Shown here one piece after another: positions 1 to 5,947 of a DNA stretch of 7,293 nucleotides. Location of the stretch: positions 1 through 7,293 of the forward strand of contig JAURLY010000063.1 of assembly GCA_030830945.1 (NCBI GenBank), written 5' to 3'. Below the pieces are notes generated by a model. The model saw nothing but the letters and a program-made list of their open reading frames with translations. It ran no database searches and had not been told where the DNA came from. The first letter of the stretch is position 1, and the number at the start of each line of letters is the position of its first letter. The translations under genes were made by a program, and so were the position numbers. The stretch comes from Gammaproteobacteria bacterium (lineage in GTDB: Bacteria; Pseudomonadota; Gammaproteobacteria; Pseudomonadales; GM7GCV1).

Positions 1-546
1 GAAATCAAGTCCGGTATTGGCTGCAACTTCCTGCAACCAACCTCGAATTGCCTGATGCGACACTTCGAGGGTAATACCTTTTTCAGCAACGCGGGTGAGA
101 CATGTCAGCATGAGAGAAATTATTTCAAAATCAGCTTCAATTTCTTTAATGCCAAACAGCTCAGCACCTATCTGAAGAGGTGCCCGATTAAGCGCTCCGC
201 CTCCAGGATTGGAGCGTACTATTGTTCCTGCATAACAAAGGCGATTGGCGCCACCATAGGACATGGAGTGCGCATCGATTCGAGCTGCTTGCGGTGAAAT
301 ATCTGCCCGAAGCCCCAGGCTCTTGCCGGACTGATGATCACTAAACTTAAATGTCTGCATGCCCAGACTTTCGCCCAGGCCGGTCAAGAGTGAATCGGTA
401 AATTCAATTATTGGCGGGAAGACAAGGTCATAACCCCAGCTATCAAACAGGTCTAGCAGGTCTCGTCGCAAGGCTTCAAGGCCGCGCGCCTGATCCGACA
501 CGAGCTCATCAATGCCGTTTGGTAACAACCAGCGATTCTTGGACAT
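1..546 (-). CDS. hisZ: ATP phosphoribosyltransferase regulatory subunit HisZ (partial, N-terminal 182 codons)
   Basis: HisZ is a catalytically inactive paralogue of histidyl-tRNA synthetase. It pairs with short-form HisG to make the active, histidine-regulated enzyme of the first step of histidine synthesis in the cytoplasm. Reading from the ATG at 546, the frame stays open to the window edge. Visible landmarks are LLPNGIDEL (7-15), a WGYDLVFPP core (37-45), RADISPQAARIDAH (80-93), RLCYAGTIVRS (102-112) and the motif-2-like RAPLQIGAELFG (121-132). These follow the class II aaRS-like fold and fit HisZ rather than HisS, because the segment before motif 2 carries SNPGGGALNR. The family is usually near 390 residues, so about half is seen. 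The gene starts 12 bp after the DUF2065 stop with no clear Shine-Dalgarno, which suggests coupled translation. purA often follows hisZ in Pseudomonas, but that lies outside the window. Confidence 0.93.
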   Translation of the reverse strand, partial: MSKNRWLLPNGIDELVSDQARGLEALRRDLLDLFDSWGYDLVFPPIIEFTDSLLTGLGESLGMQTFKFSDHQSGKSLGLRADISPQAARIDAHSMSYGGANRLCYAGTIVRSNPGGGALNRAPLQIGAELFGIKEIEADFEIISLMLTCLTRVAEKGITLEVSHQAIRGWLQEVAANTGLDF

Positions 547-558
547 AGTGATATCTGG

Positions 559-750
559 TTAAAGTAAATACAGGATTCCCAAACCCAACAGCATGGAAAA
601 CAAACCGACCAGCCTAAGCATTTTATCGTCGGTATCAGATACAGTTTCCAGCAACTGGCGCCAGCGATCAGGGTACAGAAAAGGGATAATCCCCTCGATG
701 ATCAAGAGCAAACAAAAAGCTCGACCTAATTCCACCCAGATGCTGTCCAC
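559..750 (-). CDS. DUF2065 (YjeT-like) small membrane protein
   Basis: This is a 63-residue protein of the DUF2065 family, whose biochemical role is not established. It has two hydrophobic stretches, about residues 10-24 (AFCLLLIIEGIIPFL) and 45-63 (LRLVGLFSMLLGLGILYLL). They are joined by a polar loop with the family-like YPDRWR segment, and together they suggest a small inner-membrane hairpin. The start is GTG; no ATG lies upstream in frame before a stop, and a GGGA about 8 nt upstream is a weak ribosome site. Its length fits the family (about 60-66 residues). It sits between hflC and hisZ, as in Pseudomonas-type genomes, but a strong terminator separates it from hflC. It may therefore depend on read-through or on its own promoter. 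Confidence 0.88.
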   Translation of the reverse strand: MDSIWVELGRAFCLLLIIEGIIPFLYPDRWRQLLETVSDTDDKMLRLVGLFSMLLGLGILYLL

Positions 751-789
751 AAGAAAATCCCGTGTTAATGACGTCGAAATTCTTCACAC

Positions 790-815
790 AAAAAAGCCGG
801 GGTTCGCCCCGGCTT
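790..815 (-). terminator. Intrinsic terminator after hflC
   Basis: A perfect 9-bp stem, AAGCCGGGG (794-802) against CCCCGGCTT (807-815), closes a 4-nt loop. Read on the minus strand it is followed directly by a run of six T (790-795 as A on the plus strand). It lies about 75 bp after the hflC stop and ends the miaA-hfq-hflXKC transcript before the DUF2065 gene. On the plus strand the loop is TTCG, a stable tetraloop, but the T run there is poor, so function is mainly on the minus strand. Confidence 0.88.
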
Positions 816-888
816 GTAGAATTTTAACACGGTAGCCCCGACATGCCTAAACTAAAAATAGTCGACTGCCGAAAGCTAGCAGGCGCGC

Positions 889-1770
889 CTACTGCGCCCG
901 CCCACCTCGAGAGTCTTTTAGGTACTTAAAGAAGTCACTTTGCGGGTCAATCACCAGTAGACTATCCGGTGAAGCAAAGCTCTGCTTATAAGCTTCCAGG
1001 CTACGAACAAAAGCAAAAAACTCAGGGTCCCTGCTGTAGGCACTGGCGTAAATTGATGCCGCCTGGGCATCACCGTCACCGCGAATGGTTTCGGACTCCC
1101 TATAGGCTTCTGCTTCTAGAAGAATTTTTTGGCGATCGGCGTCTGCACGGATCTTGGTGGCTTCCTCTTCACCTTCAGAGCGGAATTCGCGCGCGAGTTT
1201 TTCGCGTTCTGCACGCATACGACGATATACGTCACCACTGACTTCTGGCGGCAGATCAATACGCTTAACCCTGACATCAAGAACCTCAACACCAAGGGAA
1301 TCCCTTACAGTTGTATTGAGGATATTGGTCAGCTTTTCCATCAGCATATCGCGCTCACCTGAAACCACTTCGGCGAGAGTCCTGGTACCAAACTCGTTCC
1401 GCAAACCGTCATTAATACGAGCTGCCAGACGACTGCGAGCCACAGATTCATTACCACCTGTAGCACGATAGTAGGCACCCACATCTGCTACCCGGTATTT
1501 GGCATAAGAATCGACAATCAAACGCTTTCTTTCTACCGTGTAAAAACTTTCTGGCGTCGCATCCACTGTCAACACACGGGCATCAAATTTTCGCACGTCA
1601 TCAACAAATGGAATTTTCCAGTGAAGTCCTGGCGAGATATCTTCACTGGCCAGCGCACCAAAGCGTAATTGCACTGCTTTTTCTTTCTCATTAACTCGAT
1701 AAAGTGTCACCGACGCCAGCAAGGCAATAATGGCGAGCACGACGAGCAAAATATAACCTTTGTTCTTCAT
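889..1770 (-). CDS. hflC: HflC, SPFH-domain partner of the FtsH protease
   Basis: HflC forms, with HflK, a large cage-like inner-membrane complex facing the periplasm. It surrounds FtsH and limits its access to membrane protein substrates. The 293-residue protein has one N-terminal membrane helix (about 6-24, ILLVVLAIIALLASVTL) and then VNEKEKAVQLRFG, the start of the SPFH/band-7 domain. A charged coiled-coil follows (REKLAREFRSEGEEEATKIRA and QKILLEAEAYRES regions) with the EAEAYRESETIRGDGDAQAA signature and a C-terminal DPEFFAFVRSLEAYK segment. This length is close to Pseudomonas HflC and shorter than E. coli HflC (about 334). Its ATG shares one base with the hflK stop (TAATG), with a GAGG 8 nt upstream inside hflK. 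That is a translational-coupling arrangement suited to equal amounts of the two subunits. Confidence 0.97.
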   Translation of the reverse strand: MKNKGYILLVVLAIIALLASVTLYRVNEKEKAVQLRFGALASEDISPGLHWKIPFVDDVRKFDARVLTVDATPESFYTVERKRLIVDSYAKYRVADVGAYYRATGGNESVARSRLAARINDGLRNEFGTRTLAEVVSGERDMLMEKLTNILNTTVRDSLGVEVLDVRVKRIDLPPEVSGDVYRRMRAEREKLAREFRSEGEEEATKIRADADRQKILLEAEAYRESETIRGDGDAQAASIYASAYSRDPEFFAFVRSLEAYKQSFASPDSLLVIDPQSDFFKYLKDSRGGRAQ

Positions 1771-2915
1771 TATCTTAGCCTCGCATTACTGGTACTTCCG
1801 CCTGTGCGCTGAATTTCACGCAGCACTTCATCAATCAACTGCTGTCGATCAATGGAATTGCCCGAGCTGGTAGCGCCAGACTGCTGTCGAATTTGATCCA
1901 GCGGCAGGTACATCAAATTGTTGCCACCCTCAACATCCACCATTACCTTGGAGCTGTTCGTCATGACCTCATTAACTGCATCCAGATACAAACGCTCGCG
2001 GGTAACTTCCGGCGCGCGACTGTATTCAGCATAAAGCTGGTTAAAGCGTGCTGCCTCACCCTCAGCCCTGGCAACTAACTCACCTTTGTATGCTTCTGCC
2101 TGCTCAATAATACGCTGGGCTTCACCACGTGCTGCGGGCAAAATGCCATTGCGATAGGCTTCTGCCTGATCAATCAGTCGATCCCGATCTTGTTCAGCGG
2201 AGTTCACATCATCAAACGCATCCTTAACCTGCTCAGGCGGCTCGCCTCGCTGCAAGGTAACGGCAATCACGTTAATGCCTGTCCCGTAGCCATCCAGGTA
2301 GGCTTGTAGGCGCAGCTTTACTTCATCTGCCATTTGTTGACGACCATCACTAAGCGCAGACTCCATAGGCGTGCTGCCAACAACATGCCGGATAGCACTG
2401 TCTGTTGCCTCTTCCAGTGTCAAGATTGGATCGTTTACATTGATAATGAAATTGCGGACATCGCTGACATTAAATTGGACGATCAGTGGTATTTGGACAA
2501 TATTCTCGTCCTGGGTCAGCATCAGGCTATTCGTGCCAGAAGCTGAGTATTCACGAATGCCTGTAACGCCCACCACTTCAACTGTATCAATCAGGTATGG
2601 ATTAAAGCTCAGGCCAGGATTGATGGTTTTGTGGTATTTCCCAAACCGCATCACCACGCCTTGCTCGCCTTCATCCAACTTGTAAAAGCTGGAAAAAAGC
2701 CATGCTGCAGCCAGAAGGCCAATTATCAGGTATACAGGAAAACTGCTGTCGCCAGCTGAAGGTGAGCGGCCACTACCATTCGGTTTTTTGCCCCCAAAAA
2801 GTCCTTCTATCGACTCTTTGATCTTCTTGAAAAACTCATCAAGATCCGGAGGCCCATCATTCTTTCGCTTACCCCAAGGGTCGCGATCACCGCCACCAGG
2901 TTCATTCCAGGCCAT
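1770..2915 (-). CDS. hflK: HflK, SPFH-domain partner of the FtsH protease
   Basis: HflK is the larger subunit of the HflKC complex that modulates FtsH. Of its 381 residues, the first 55 or so form a glycine-rich cytoplasmic tail (MAWNEPGGGDRDPWG, then PPDLDEFFKKIKESIEGLFGG). One membrane helix follows at about 60-77. The SPFH domain begins with LDEGEQGVVMRFGKY (80-94) and carries TQDENIVQIPLIVQF (134-148) and SDGRQQMADEVK (189-200). Next comes a coiled coil with two QAEAY copies (250-254 and 272-276), and then a polar, low-complexity C-terminus. The order matches the family and length is near usual. The start is an ATG with GGAG six bases upstream. A 73-bp gap separates it from hflX. The protein is anchored in the inner membrane with its bulk in the periplasm. 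Confidence 0.97.
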   Translation of the reverse strand: MAWNEPGGGDRDPWGKRKNDGPPDLDEFFKKIKESIEGLFGGKKPNGSGRSPSAGDSSFPVYLIIGLLAAAWLFSSFYKLDEGEQGVVMRFGKYHKTINPGLSFNPYLIDTVEVVGVTGIREYSASGTNSLMLTQDENIVQIPLIVQFNVSDVRNFIINVNDPILTLEEATDSAIRHVVGSTPMESALSDGRQQMADEVKLRLQAYLDGYGTGINVIAVTLQRGEPPEQVKDAFDDVNSAEQDRDRLIDQAEAYRNGILPAARGEAQRIIEQAEAYKGELVARAEGEAARFNQLYAEYSRAPEVTRERLYLDAVNEVMTNSSKVMVDVEGGNNLMYLPLDQIRQQSGATSSGNSIDRQQLIDEVLREIQRTGGSTSNARLR

Positions 2916-2988
2916 TAAAGACTCCGTATAATAAGTTAGTAGGTTGTAAGAATCAGGCTTGGGATTCTAATGCCTTCAAGCCCCTGTT

Positions 2989-4296
2989 TCACGCGAACTT
3001 AACTATTTCTAATTGATCGGCCTTCACCCCCTCCTGATGCAGGGCACGATCCCAGTCCGCTTTGCTTAATCTGACCGACAATTCAACATTGCCAGATTCA
3101 TCGTATTGCTCATCCTGTACCGCGTTGAGCCGGTGTAATCGAGCGATCAGGCTACCATAGCTGGCCGGCAATCGATAACGGCCAACGACGGCATCTGCCA
3201 ATAATATATCGGTAAGCGCTGGCAACAATAAATCACAGCCTTGACCACTTTTTGCCGAAAGCCAGACACTTGTTGGTCGACCATTTTCATCGCGATCGAC
3301 ACGTGCGCGATCTTCATCCAACAAGTCTACCTTGTTGTATACCCTTAATACGGGGATATTCTGCGCACCGATCTCTTCAAGCACAGTTTCTACTGCCTCA
3401 ATATTCTCTCGCCACCGGAGATCGGCTGCATCAATCACATGCACTAAAAGCGTCGCATTTGCTGCTTCTTCCAACGTGGCCCGAAAAGCATCCACCAGAT
3501 CATGTGGCAAATGTCGAATAAACCCCACTGTATCGGCTAAAACCAATTTACCAATACTGGGCGCATCAAGTTGACGCATGGTGGGATCCAGTGTGGCGAA
3601 CAACTGGTCTTGGGCATAAACGTCTGAATGGGTTAAGCGATTAAACAACGTCGATTTACCCGCATTGGTGTAGCCCACTACAGACACTGTGGGAATCTCG
3701 GCTTTTTTGCGCGCGCGACGCCCTTGATTGCGCTGGCTCCGTACTTTATCCAGCCTCGCATGGAGATTCTTTATTCTTGCCCGTAAAAGACGCCGATCAG
3801 ATTCCAACTGGGTTTCACCTGGGCCGCGCAGGCCAATACCACCCTTTTGCCGTTCAAGGTGAGTCCAGCCACGAACCAGCCGCGTGCTCAGATGTTCCAG
3901 CTGGGCAAGTTCTACTTGTAACTTACCCTCATGTGTTCGTGCTCTCTGGGCAAAAATATCCAGAATTAACCCCGTTCGACCCAAGACTCGACATTTAAGT
4001 TCACGTTCAAGGTTTCGCTCCTGACTGGGGGATAACTCGTGATTAAAGATCACCAGATCAGCCTCGCTATCTTCTACGGCTGCGAGTACTTCCTCGAGCT
4101 TGCCGCTGCCGATGAAAGTTTTTGGCTGGGGTTGTGAGCGGCTTCCGCTAATAAGTGCTACCGATTTTGCCCCGGCAGAATTGACCAGCTCTATAAATTC
4201 CTGCTCGTCTTCTTCAAGCGCTATCGCTCTTCCGCCGAAGTGGATATTGACCAGCACAGCGCGTTCGCCGGATTCATATCTCTCAAAAAATAGCAC
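2989..4296 (-). CDS. hflX: HflX, ribosome-associated GTPase
   Basis: HflX is a GTPase that binds the 50S subunit and splits stalled ribosomes under heat or antibiotic stress; it does not directly regulate HflKC despite the name. The 435-residue protein has the N-terminal HflX domain (about 10-200) with the family signature GGIGLRGPGETQLE (152-165) and a long helical arm. The G domain follows: G1 GYTNAGKST (208-216), G2 region LFATLDPT (232-239), G3 DTVGF (255-259), G4 NKVD (321-324) and G5 SAKSG (347-351). All key residues are present. The start is GTG; no other usable start lies between it and the upstream in-frame TGA, and the LFFER beginning fits Pseudomonas-type HflX. I see no Shine-Dalgarno before it. 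It lies 158 bp after hfq in the same direction. Confidence 0.97.
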   Translation of the reverse strand: MLFFERYESGERAVLVNIHFGGRAIALEEDEQEFIELVNSAGAKSVALISGSRSQPQPKTFIGSGKLEEVLAAVEDSEADLVIFNHELSPSQERNLERELKCRVLGRTGLILDIFAQRARTHEGKLQVELAQLEHLSTRLVRGWTHLERQKGGIGLRGPGETQLESDRRLLRARIKNLHARLDKVRSQRNQGRRARKKAEIPTVSVVGYTNAGKSTLFNRLTHSDVYAQDQLFATLDPTMRQLDAPSIGKLVLADTVGFIRHLPHDLVDAFRATLEEAANATLLVHVIDAADLRWRENIEAVETVLEEIGAQNIPVLRVYNKVDLLDEDRARVDRDENGRPTSVWLSAKSGQGCDLLLPALTDILLADAVVGRYRLPASYGSLIARLHRLNAVQDEQYDESGNVELSVRLSKADWDRALHQEGVKADQLEIVKFA

Positions 4297-4325
4297 TGAA
4301 ATACGTTCGAATGGAAAATTCGGTC

Positions 4326-4358
4326 AAGGAAGAGAAATGGAAAGGTGATAGGGAGAGG
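4326..4358 (-). other. C/U-rich transcript tract in the hfq-hflX gap
   Basis: On the plus strand 30 of 33 bases are purines, so the minus-strand mRNA is almost entirely C and U here. The tract ends about 30 nt before the hflX GTG, which has no visible Shine-Dalgarno. Pyrimidine-rich leaders can be bound by ribosomal protein S1 (known biology), so this tract may help start hflX translation (inference). The rest of the gap contains two T runs on the coding strand, of 8 (4388-4395) and 7 (4440-4446) bases. Neither is preceded by a convincing hairpin. Confidence 0.4.
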
Positions 4359-4454
4359 CGCAAACGCACGCAGGGAAGGGGTCCATCAAAAAAAATAGGG
4401 TGCTGGGTACGTTTTCTTCTCAACCAATTCGTGACAATCAAAAAAATAACCGGG

Positions 4455-4718
4455 TTAGAAGTTGCCAGGAGCTTCTTCTTCGGCTTCACCAGGAGGTGCA
4501 ACTATCGGCATTTTAACAGCACGAGCAGGAACTATCGTTGAAACCGCATGCTTATAAACCATCTGGCTAACGGTGTTTTTCAAAAGAATCACGAACTGGT
4601 CAAATGACTCAACCTGTCCTTGTAATTTGATTCCATTAACCAGATAGATAGCTACGGGAACTCGCTCCTTACGCAGAACGTTAAGGAAAGGGTCTTGTAA
4701 GCTGTGCCCCTTTGACAT
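4455..4718 (-). CDS. hfq: Hfq RNA chaperone
   Basis: Hfq is the hexameric Sm-like protein that pairs small RNAs with target mRNAs in the cytoplasm. The 87-residue protein begins with the classic MSKGHSLQDPFLNVLRKERV segment (Sm1 helix and strand). It contains VPVAIYLVNGIKLQGQVESFDQFVILLKN (20-48) and carries the Sm2 signature YKHAVSTIVPAR (55-66). Q8, D9, F42, Y55, K56 and H57, the proximal-face U-binding residues, are all present, and so are the R16/R17-type rim basics in the form LRKER. The tail is short and acidic (GEAEEEAPGNF), like Pseudomonas rather than the long enterobacterial tail. The ATG has GGAGAG five bases upstream. It sits between miaA and hflX, its usual place. Confidence 0.98.
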   Translation of the reverse strand: MSKGHSLQDPFLNVLRKERVPVAIYLVNGIKLQGQVESFDQFVILLKNTVSQMVYKHAVSTIVPARAVKMPIVAPPGEAEEEAPGNF

Positions 4719-4723
4719 GGCAT

Positions 4724-4729
4724 CTCTCC
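4724..4729 (-). promoter_or_regulatory. hfq ribosome binding site in an A-rich ARN-like leader
   Basis: Read on the minus strand, GGAGAG stands five bases before the hfq ATG. It is preceded by ACCAACAAAAT, so the initiation region is rich in A-R-N triplets, the type of sequence the distal face of Hfq binds. E. coli Hfq is known to repress its own mRNA by binding near the start site; similar autocontrol here is inference. Confidence 0.55.
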
Positions 4730-4740
4730 ATTTTGTTGGT

Positions 4741-4782
4741 GATCTGGCACAGAGGTAGCAAATCGCTACTTACTAACAGATC
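4741..4782 (-). promoter_or_regulatory. Two-tier hairpin in the hfq leader
   Basis: Nested inverted repeats lie in the hfq 5' untranslated region. The outer stem is GATCTG/CAGATC (4741-4746 with 4777-4782). The inner 7-bp stem is AGGTAGC/GCTACTT (4753-4759 with 4765-4771), with one G-T wobble and a 5-nt loop. A 6/5-nt internal loop separates them. The structure ends 22 nt before the ATG, leaving the Shine-Dalgarno single-stranded. It is not followed by a T run, so it is not a terminator. A role in mRNA stability or control is possible but inferred. Confidence 0.45.
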
Positions 4783-4793
4783 AAGTTATTGAA

Positions 4794-4813
4794 AAGGCTT
4801 TTTTTAGGCCTCT
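4794..4813 (-). terminator. Weak hairpin between miaA and hfq, possible partial terminator
   Basis: On the minus strand AGGC and GCCT can pair around an A-rich loop of about 9 nt, followed by only three or four T. The stem is short and the T run poor, so at most this would be a weak attenuator that lets most transcription reach hfq. Confidence 0.2.
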
Positions 4814-4827
4814 CGCCACCTACCTTG

Positions 4828-4857
4828 CATATATGGCTATAAATCCAAAAGATTCAA
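4828..4857 (-). promoter_or_regulatory. Candidate sigma70 promoter for hfq overlapping the miaA end
   Basis: On the minus strand TTGAAT (4852-4857) is followed after 18 bp by TATATG (4828-4833), each matching four of six consensus bases. It would start transcription near 4821, giving an hfq leader of about 100 nt that includes the two-tier hairpin. Independent hfq promoters inside or just after miaA are known in E. coli; this one is only a sequence match. Confidence 0.33.
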
Positions 4858-5808
4858 GGCCTTGGTTACAAGTTTGGCCTCTGCAAGTTTACGCCCTTGC
4901 TGGTTATCCGTATACAAAATGGCTGCGCTTTCCCAACTACGCAGCCAGGTTAGTTGCCTTTTGGCCAGGTTTCTTGTCGCAACCAACGCCCTAAAACGCG
5001 CCTCTTCCAGGTCGCATTCACCCTCCAGATAGGACCAAACCTGTCGATATCCTACCGCTCGAATAGAAGGAAGCCCTAGATGCAAGTCGCCACGCTTATA
5101 AAGTGCCCTGACTTCCTCTATAAAACCTTCTTCAAACATGTTTTTTAACCGTAGTTCTATACGCTCATGCAAGACTTTTCGATCACTTGGCATCATCACC
5201 AGATGATGCACTTTAAAAGTTTCGTCCAGCTTTTGGCCTTGCTGCCCGGCATGTATTTCTGACATTGGACGGCCCGTAACCATGTACACCTCAAGGGCAC
5301 GCTGGATGCGCTGATTGTGATTGGGATGCAATCTTGCCGCAGTCTCGGGATCAAGTTTAGCCAGCTCTGCGTGCAATGCAGGCCAGCCCTCTTTTTCAGC
5401 ACGAAGATCAATCTCAGCCCGAATCGCCTGATCTGCCGGCGGCAAATCCTCAAGGCCATCCATTAAAGCCTTGTAATACAACATAGTCCCGCCTACCAGC
5501 AGCGGAACCTTTTCTTCTTGATGCGCTTTTTTGATTTCTGCCAGGGCGTCATCTACGAAATCTGACGCTGAATACGGCTCAGCCGGATCACGGATATCAA
5601 TTAGTGCATGGGGATACTTTGCCAGTGTTTTTCTGTCAGGCTTGGCGCTACCTATGTTCATCCCTCGATAGACCAGAGCTGAATCAACGCTGATTATATG
5701 GCAGGGGAACTCGCGGCTTAGAGCTATCGCCAGATCAGTTTTTCCTGACGCGGTTGGCCCCATCAAGAAGATCACAGGCTTTTTTTCTAATTCGGACAAT
5801 TTTGGCAT
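4837..5808 (-). CDS. miaA: tRNA dimethylallyltransferase MiaA
   Basis: MiaA transfers a dimethylallyl group to N6 of A37 in tRNAs that read codons starting with U, the first step to ms2i6A. This affects decoding and, in enterobacteria, translation of stress regulators. The 323-residue protein shows the P-loop GPTASGKT (17-24), the DSALVYRGMNIGSAKP motif (42-57, with the catalytic-region Asp42), and HALIDIRDPAEPYSASDF (68-85). It also has VGGTMLYYKAL (106-116), the tRNA-contacting HPNHNQRIQRALEV (162-175), and a C-terminal RNLAKRQLTWLRSW segment. All are family hallmarks and the length is normal. The ATG is the sensible start because the P-loop lies 16 residues in. There is no Shine-Dalgarno before it. 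It is the first minus-strand gene of the cluster; mutL, its usual upstream neighbour, is not here. Confidence 0.97.
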   Translation of the reverse strand: MPKLSELEKKPVIFLMGPTASGKTDLAIALSREFPCHIISVDSALVYRGMNIGSAKPDRKTLAKYPHALIDIRDPAEPYSASDFVDDALAEIKKAHQEEKVPLLVGGTMLYYKALMDGLEDLPPADQAIRAEIDLRAEKEGWPALHAELAKLDPETAARLHPNHNQRIQRALEVYMVTGRPMSEIHAGQQGQKLDETFKVHHLVMMPSDRKVLHERIELRLKNMFEEGFIEEVRALYKRGDLHLGLPSIRAVGYRQVWSYLEGECDLEEARFRALVATRNLAKRQLTWLRSWESAAILYTDNQQGRKLAEAKLVTKALNLLDL

Positions 5809-5814
5809 TGGAGC

Positions 5815-5820
5815 ATTTTA
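5815..5820 (-). promoter_or_regulatory. Candidate -10 box immediately before miaA
   Basis: On the minus strand TAAAAT (five of six consensus bases) stands six bases before the miaA ATG. Transcription from it would begin at or next to the start codon. No good -35 lies at the normal distance, so this is a weak call. Confidence 0.25.
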
Positions 5821-5896
5821 GTCGATACACCCGCCTACGAAACTAACAAAGTGCTTATTGCCTAATTTGAATATCGTACACATATGCTTCGATTTT

Positions 5897-5904
5897 TATA
5901 CAAT
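5897..5904 (+). promoter_or_regulatory. Candidate -10 region for the dehydrogenase gene
   Basis: TATACAAT contains TACAAT, a five-of-six match to the sigma70 -10 box, in the AT-rich divergent region. It would place the transcript start near 5911, about 37 nt before the GTG. I see no good -35 at 16-18 bp upstream, so activator help or another promoter is possible. The box lies inside the 5' extension of the open frame, which is further reason to prefer the later start. Confidence 0.35.
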
Positions 5905-5936
5905 GCCGCGGAAAATTTTTATACCTGCAATATATT

Positions 5937-5940
5937 GGAG
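5937..5940 (+). promoter_or_regulatory. Ribosome binding site that sets the dehydrogenase GTG start
   Basis: GGAG followed by a 7-nt spacer (ATTACAC) and GTG is a textbook initiation signal, and it places the start just before the conserved TKTAAFGVQS beginning. No comparable signal precedes the upstream ATG. Confidence 0.8.
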
Positions 5941-5947
5941 ATTACAC

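Noticed and set aside
593..835. 80-codon plus-strand open frame over the DUF2065 gene
   Set aside because: It is antisense to a recognised family member and ends inside the terminator hairpin region; a shadow frame.
2949..2968. 6-bp inverted repeat AGAATC/GATTCT between hflX and hflK
   Set aside because: The stem is short, AT-rich, with an 8-nt loop and no T run; too weak to call a terminator or operator.
4430..4457. Intrinsic terminator right after hfq (T7 run on the minus strand)
   Set aside because: The only pairing before the T run is an AACC/GGTT palindrome too tight to form a loop, so no usable stem exists.
4283..4501. 72-codon minus-strand open frame across the hfq-hflX gap
   Set aside because: It overlaps the end of hfq and the start of hflX in another frame, begins inside hfq, and its composition merely reflects the C/U-rich gap.
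4311..4541. 76-codon plus-strand open frame antisense to the gap and hfq
   Set aside because: It is highly basic low-complexity sequence arising from the purine-rich strand, with no ribosome site and no recognisable domain.
5858..5947. 30-residue N-terminal extension of the dehydrogenase from the upstream ATG
   Set aside because: It has no Shine-Dalgarno, no family resemblance, and covers the likely promoter; the GTG at 5948 has a good GGAG and fits homologue starts.
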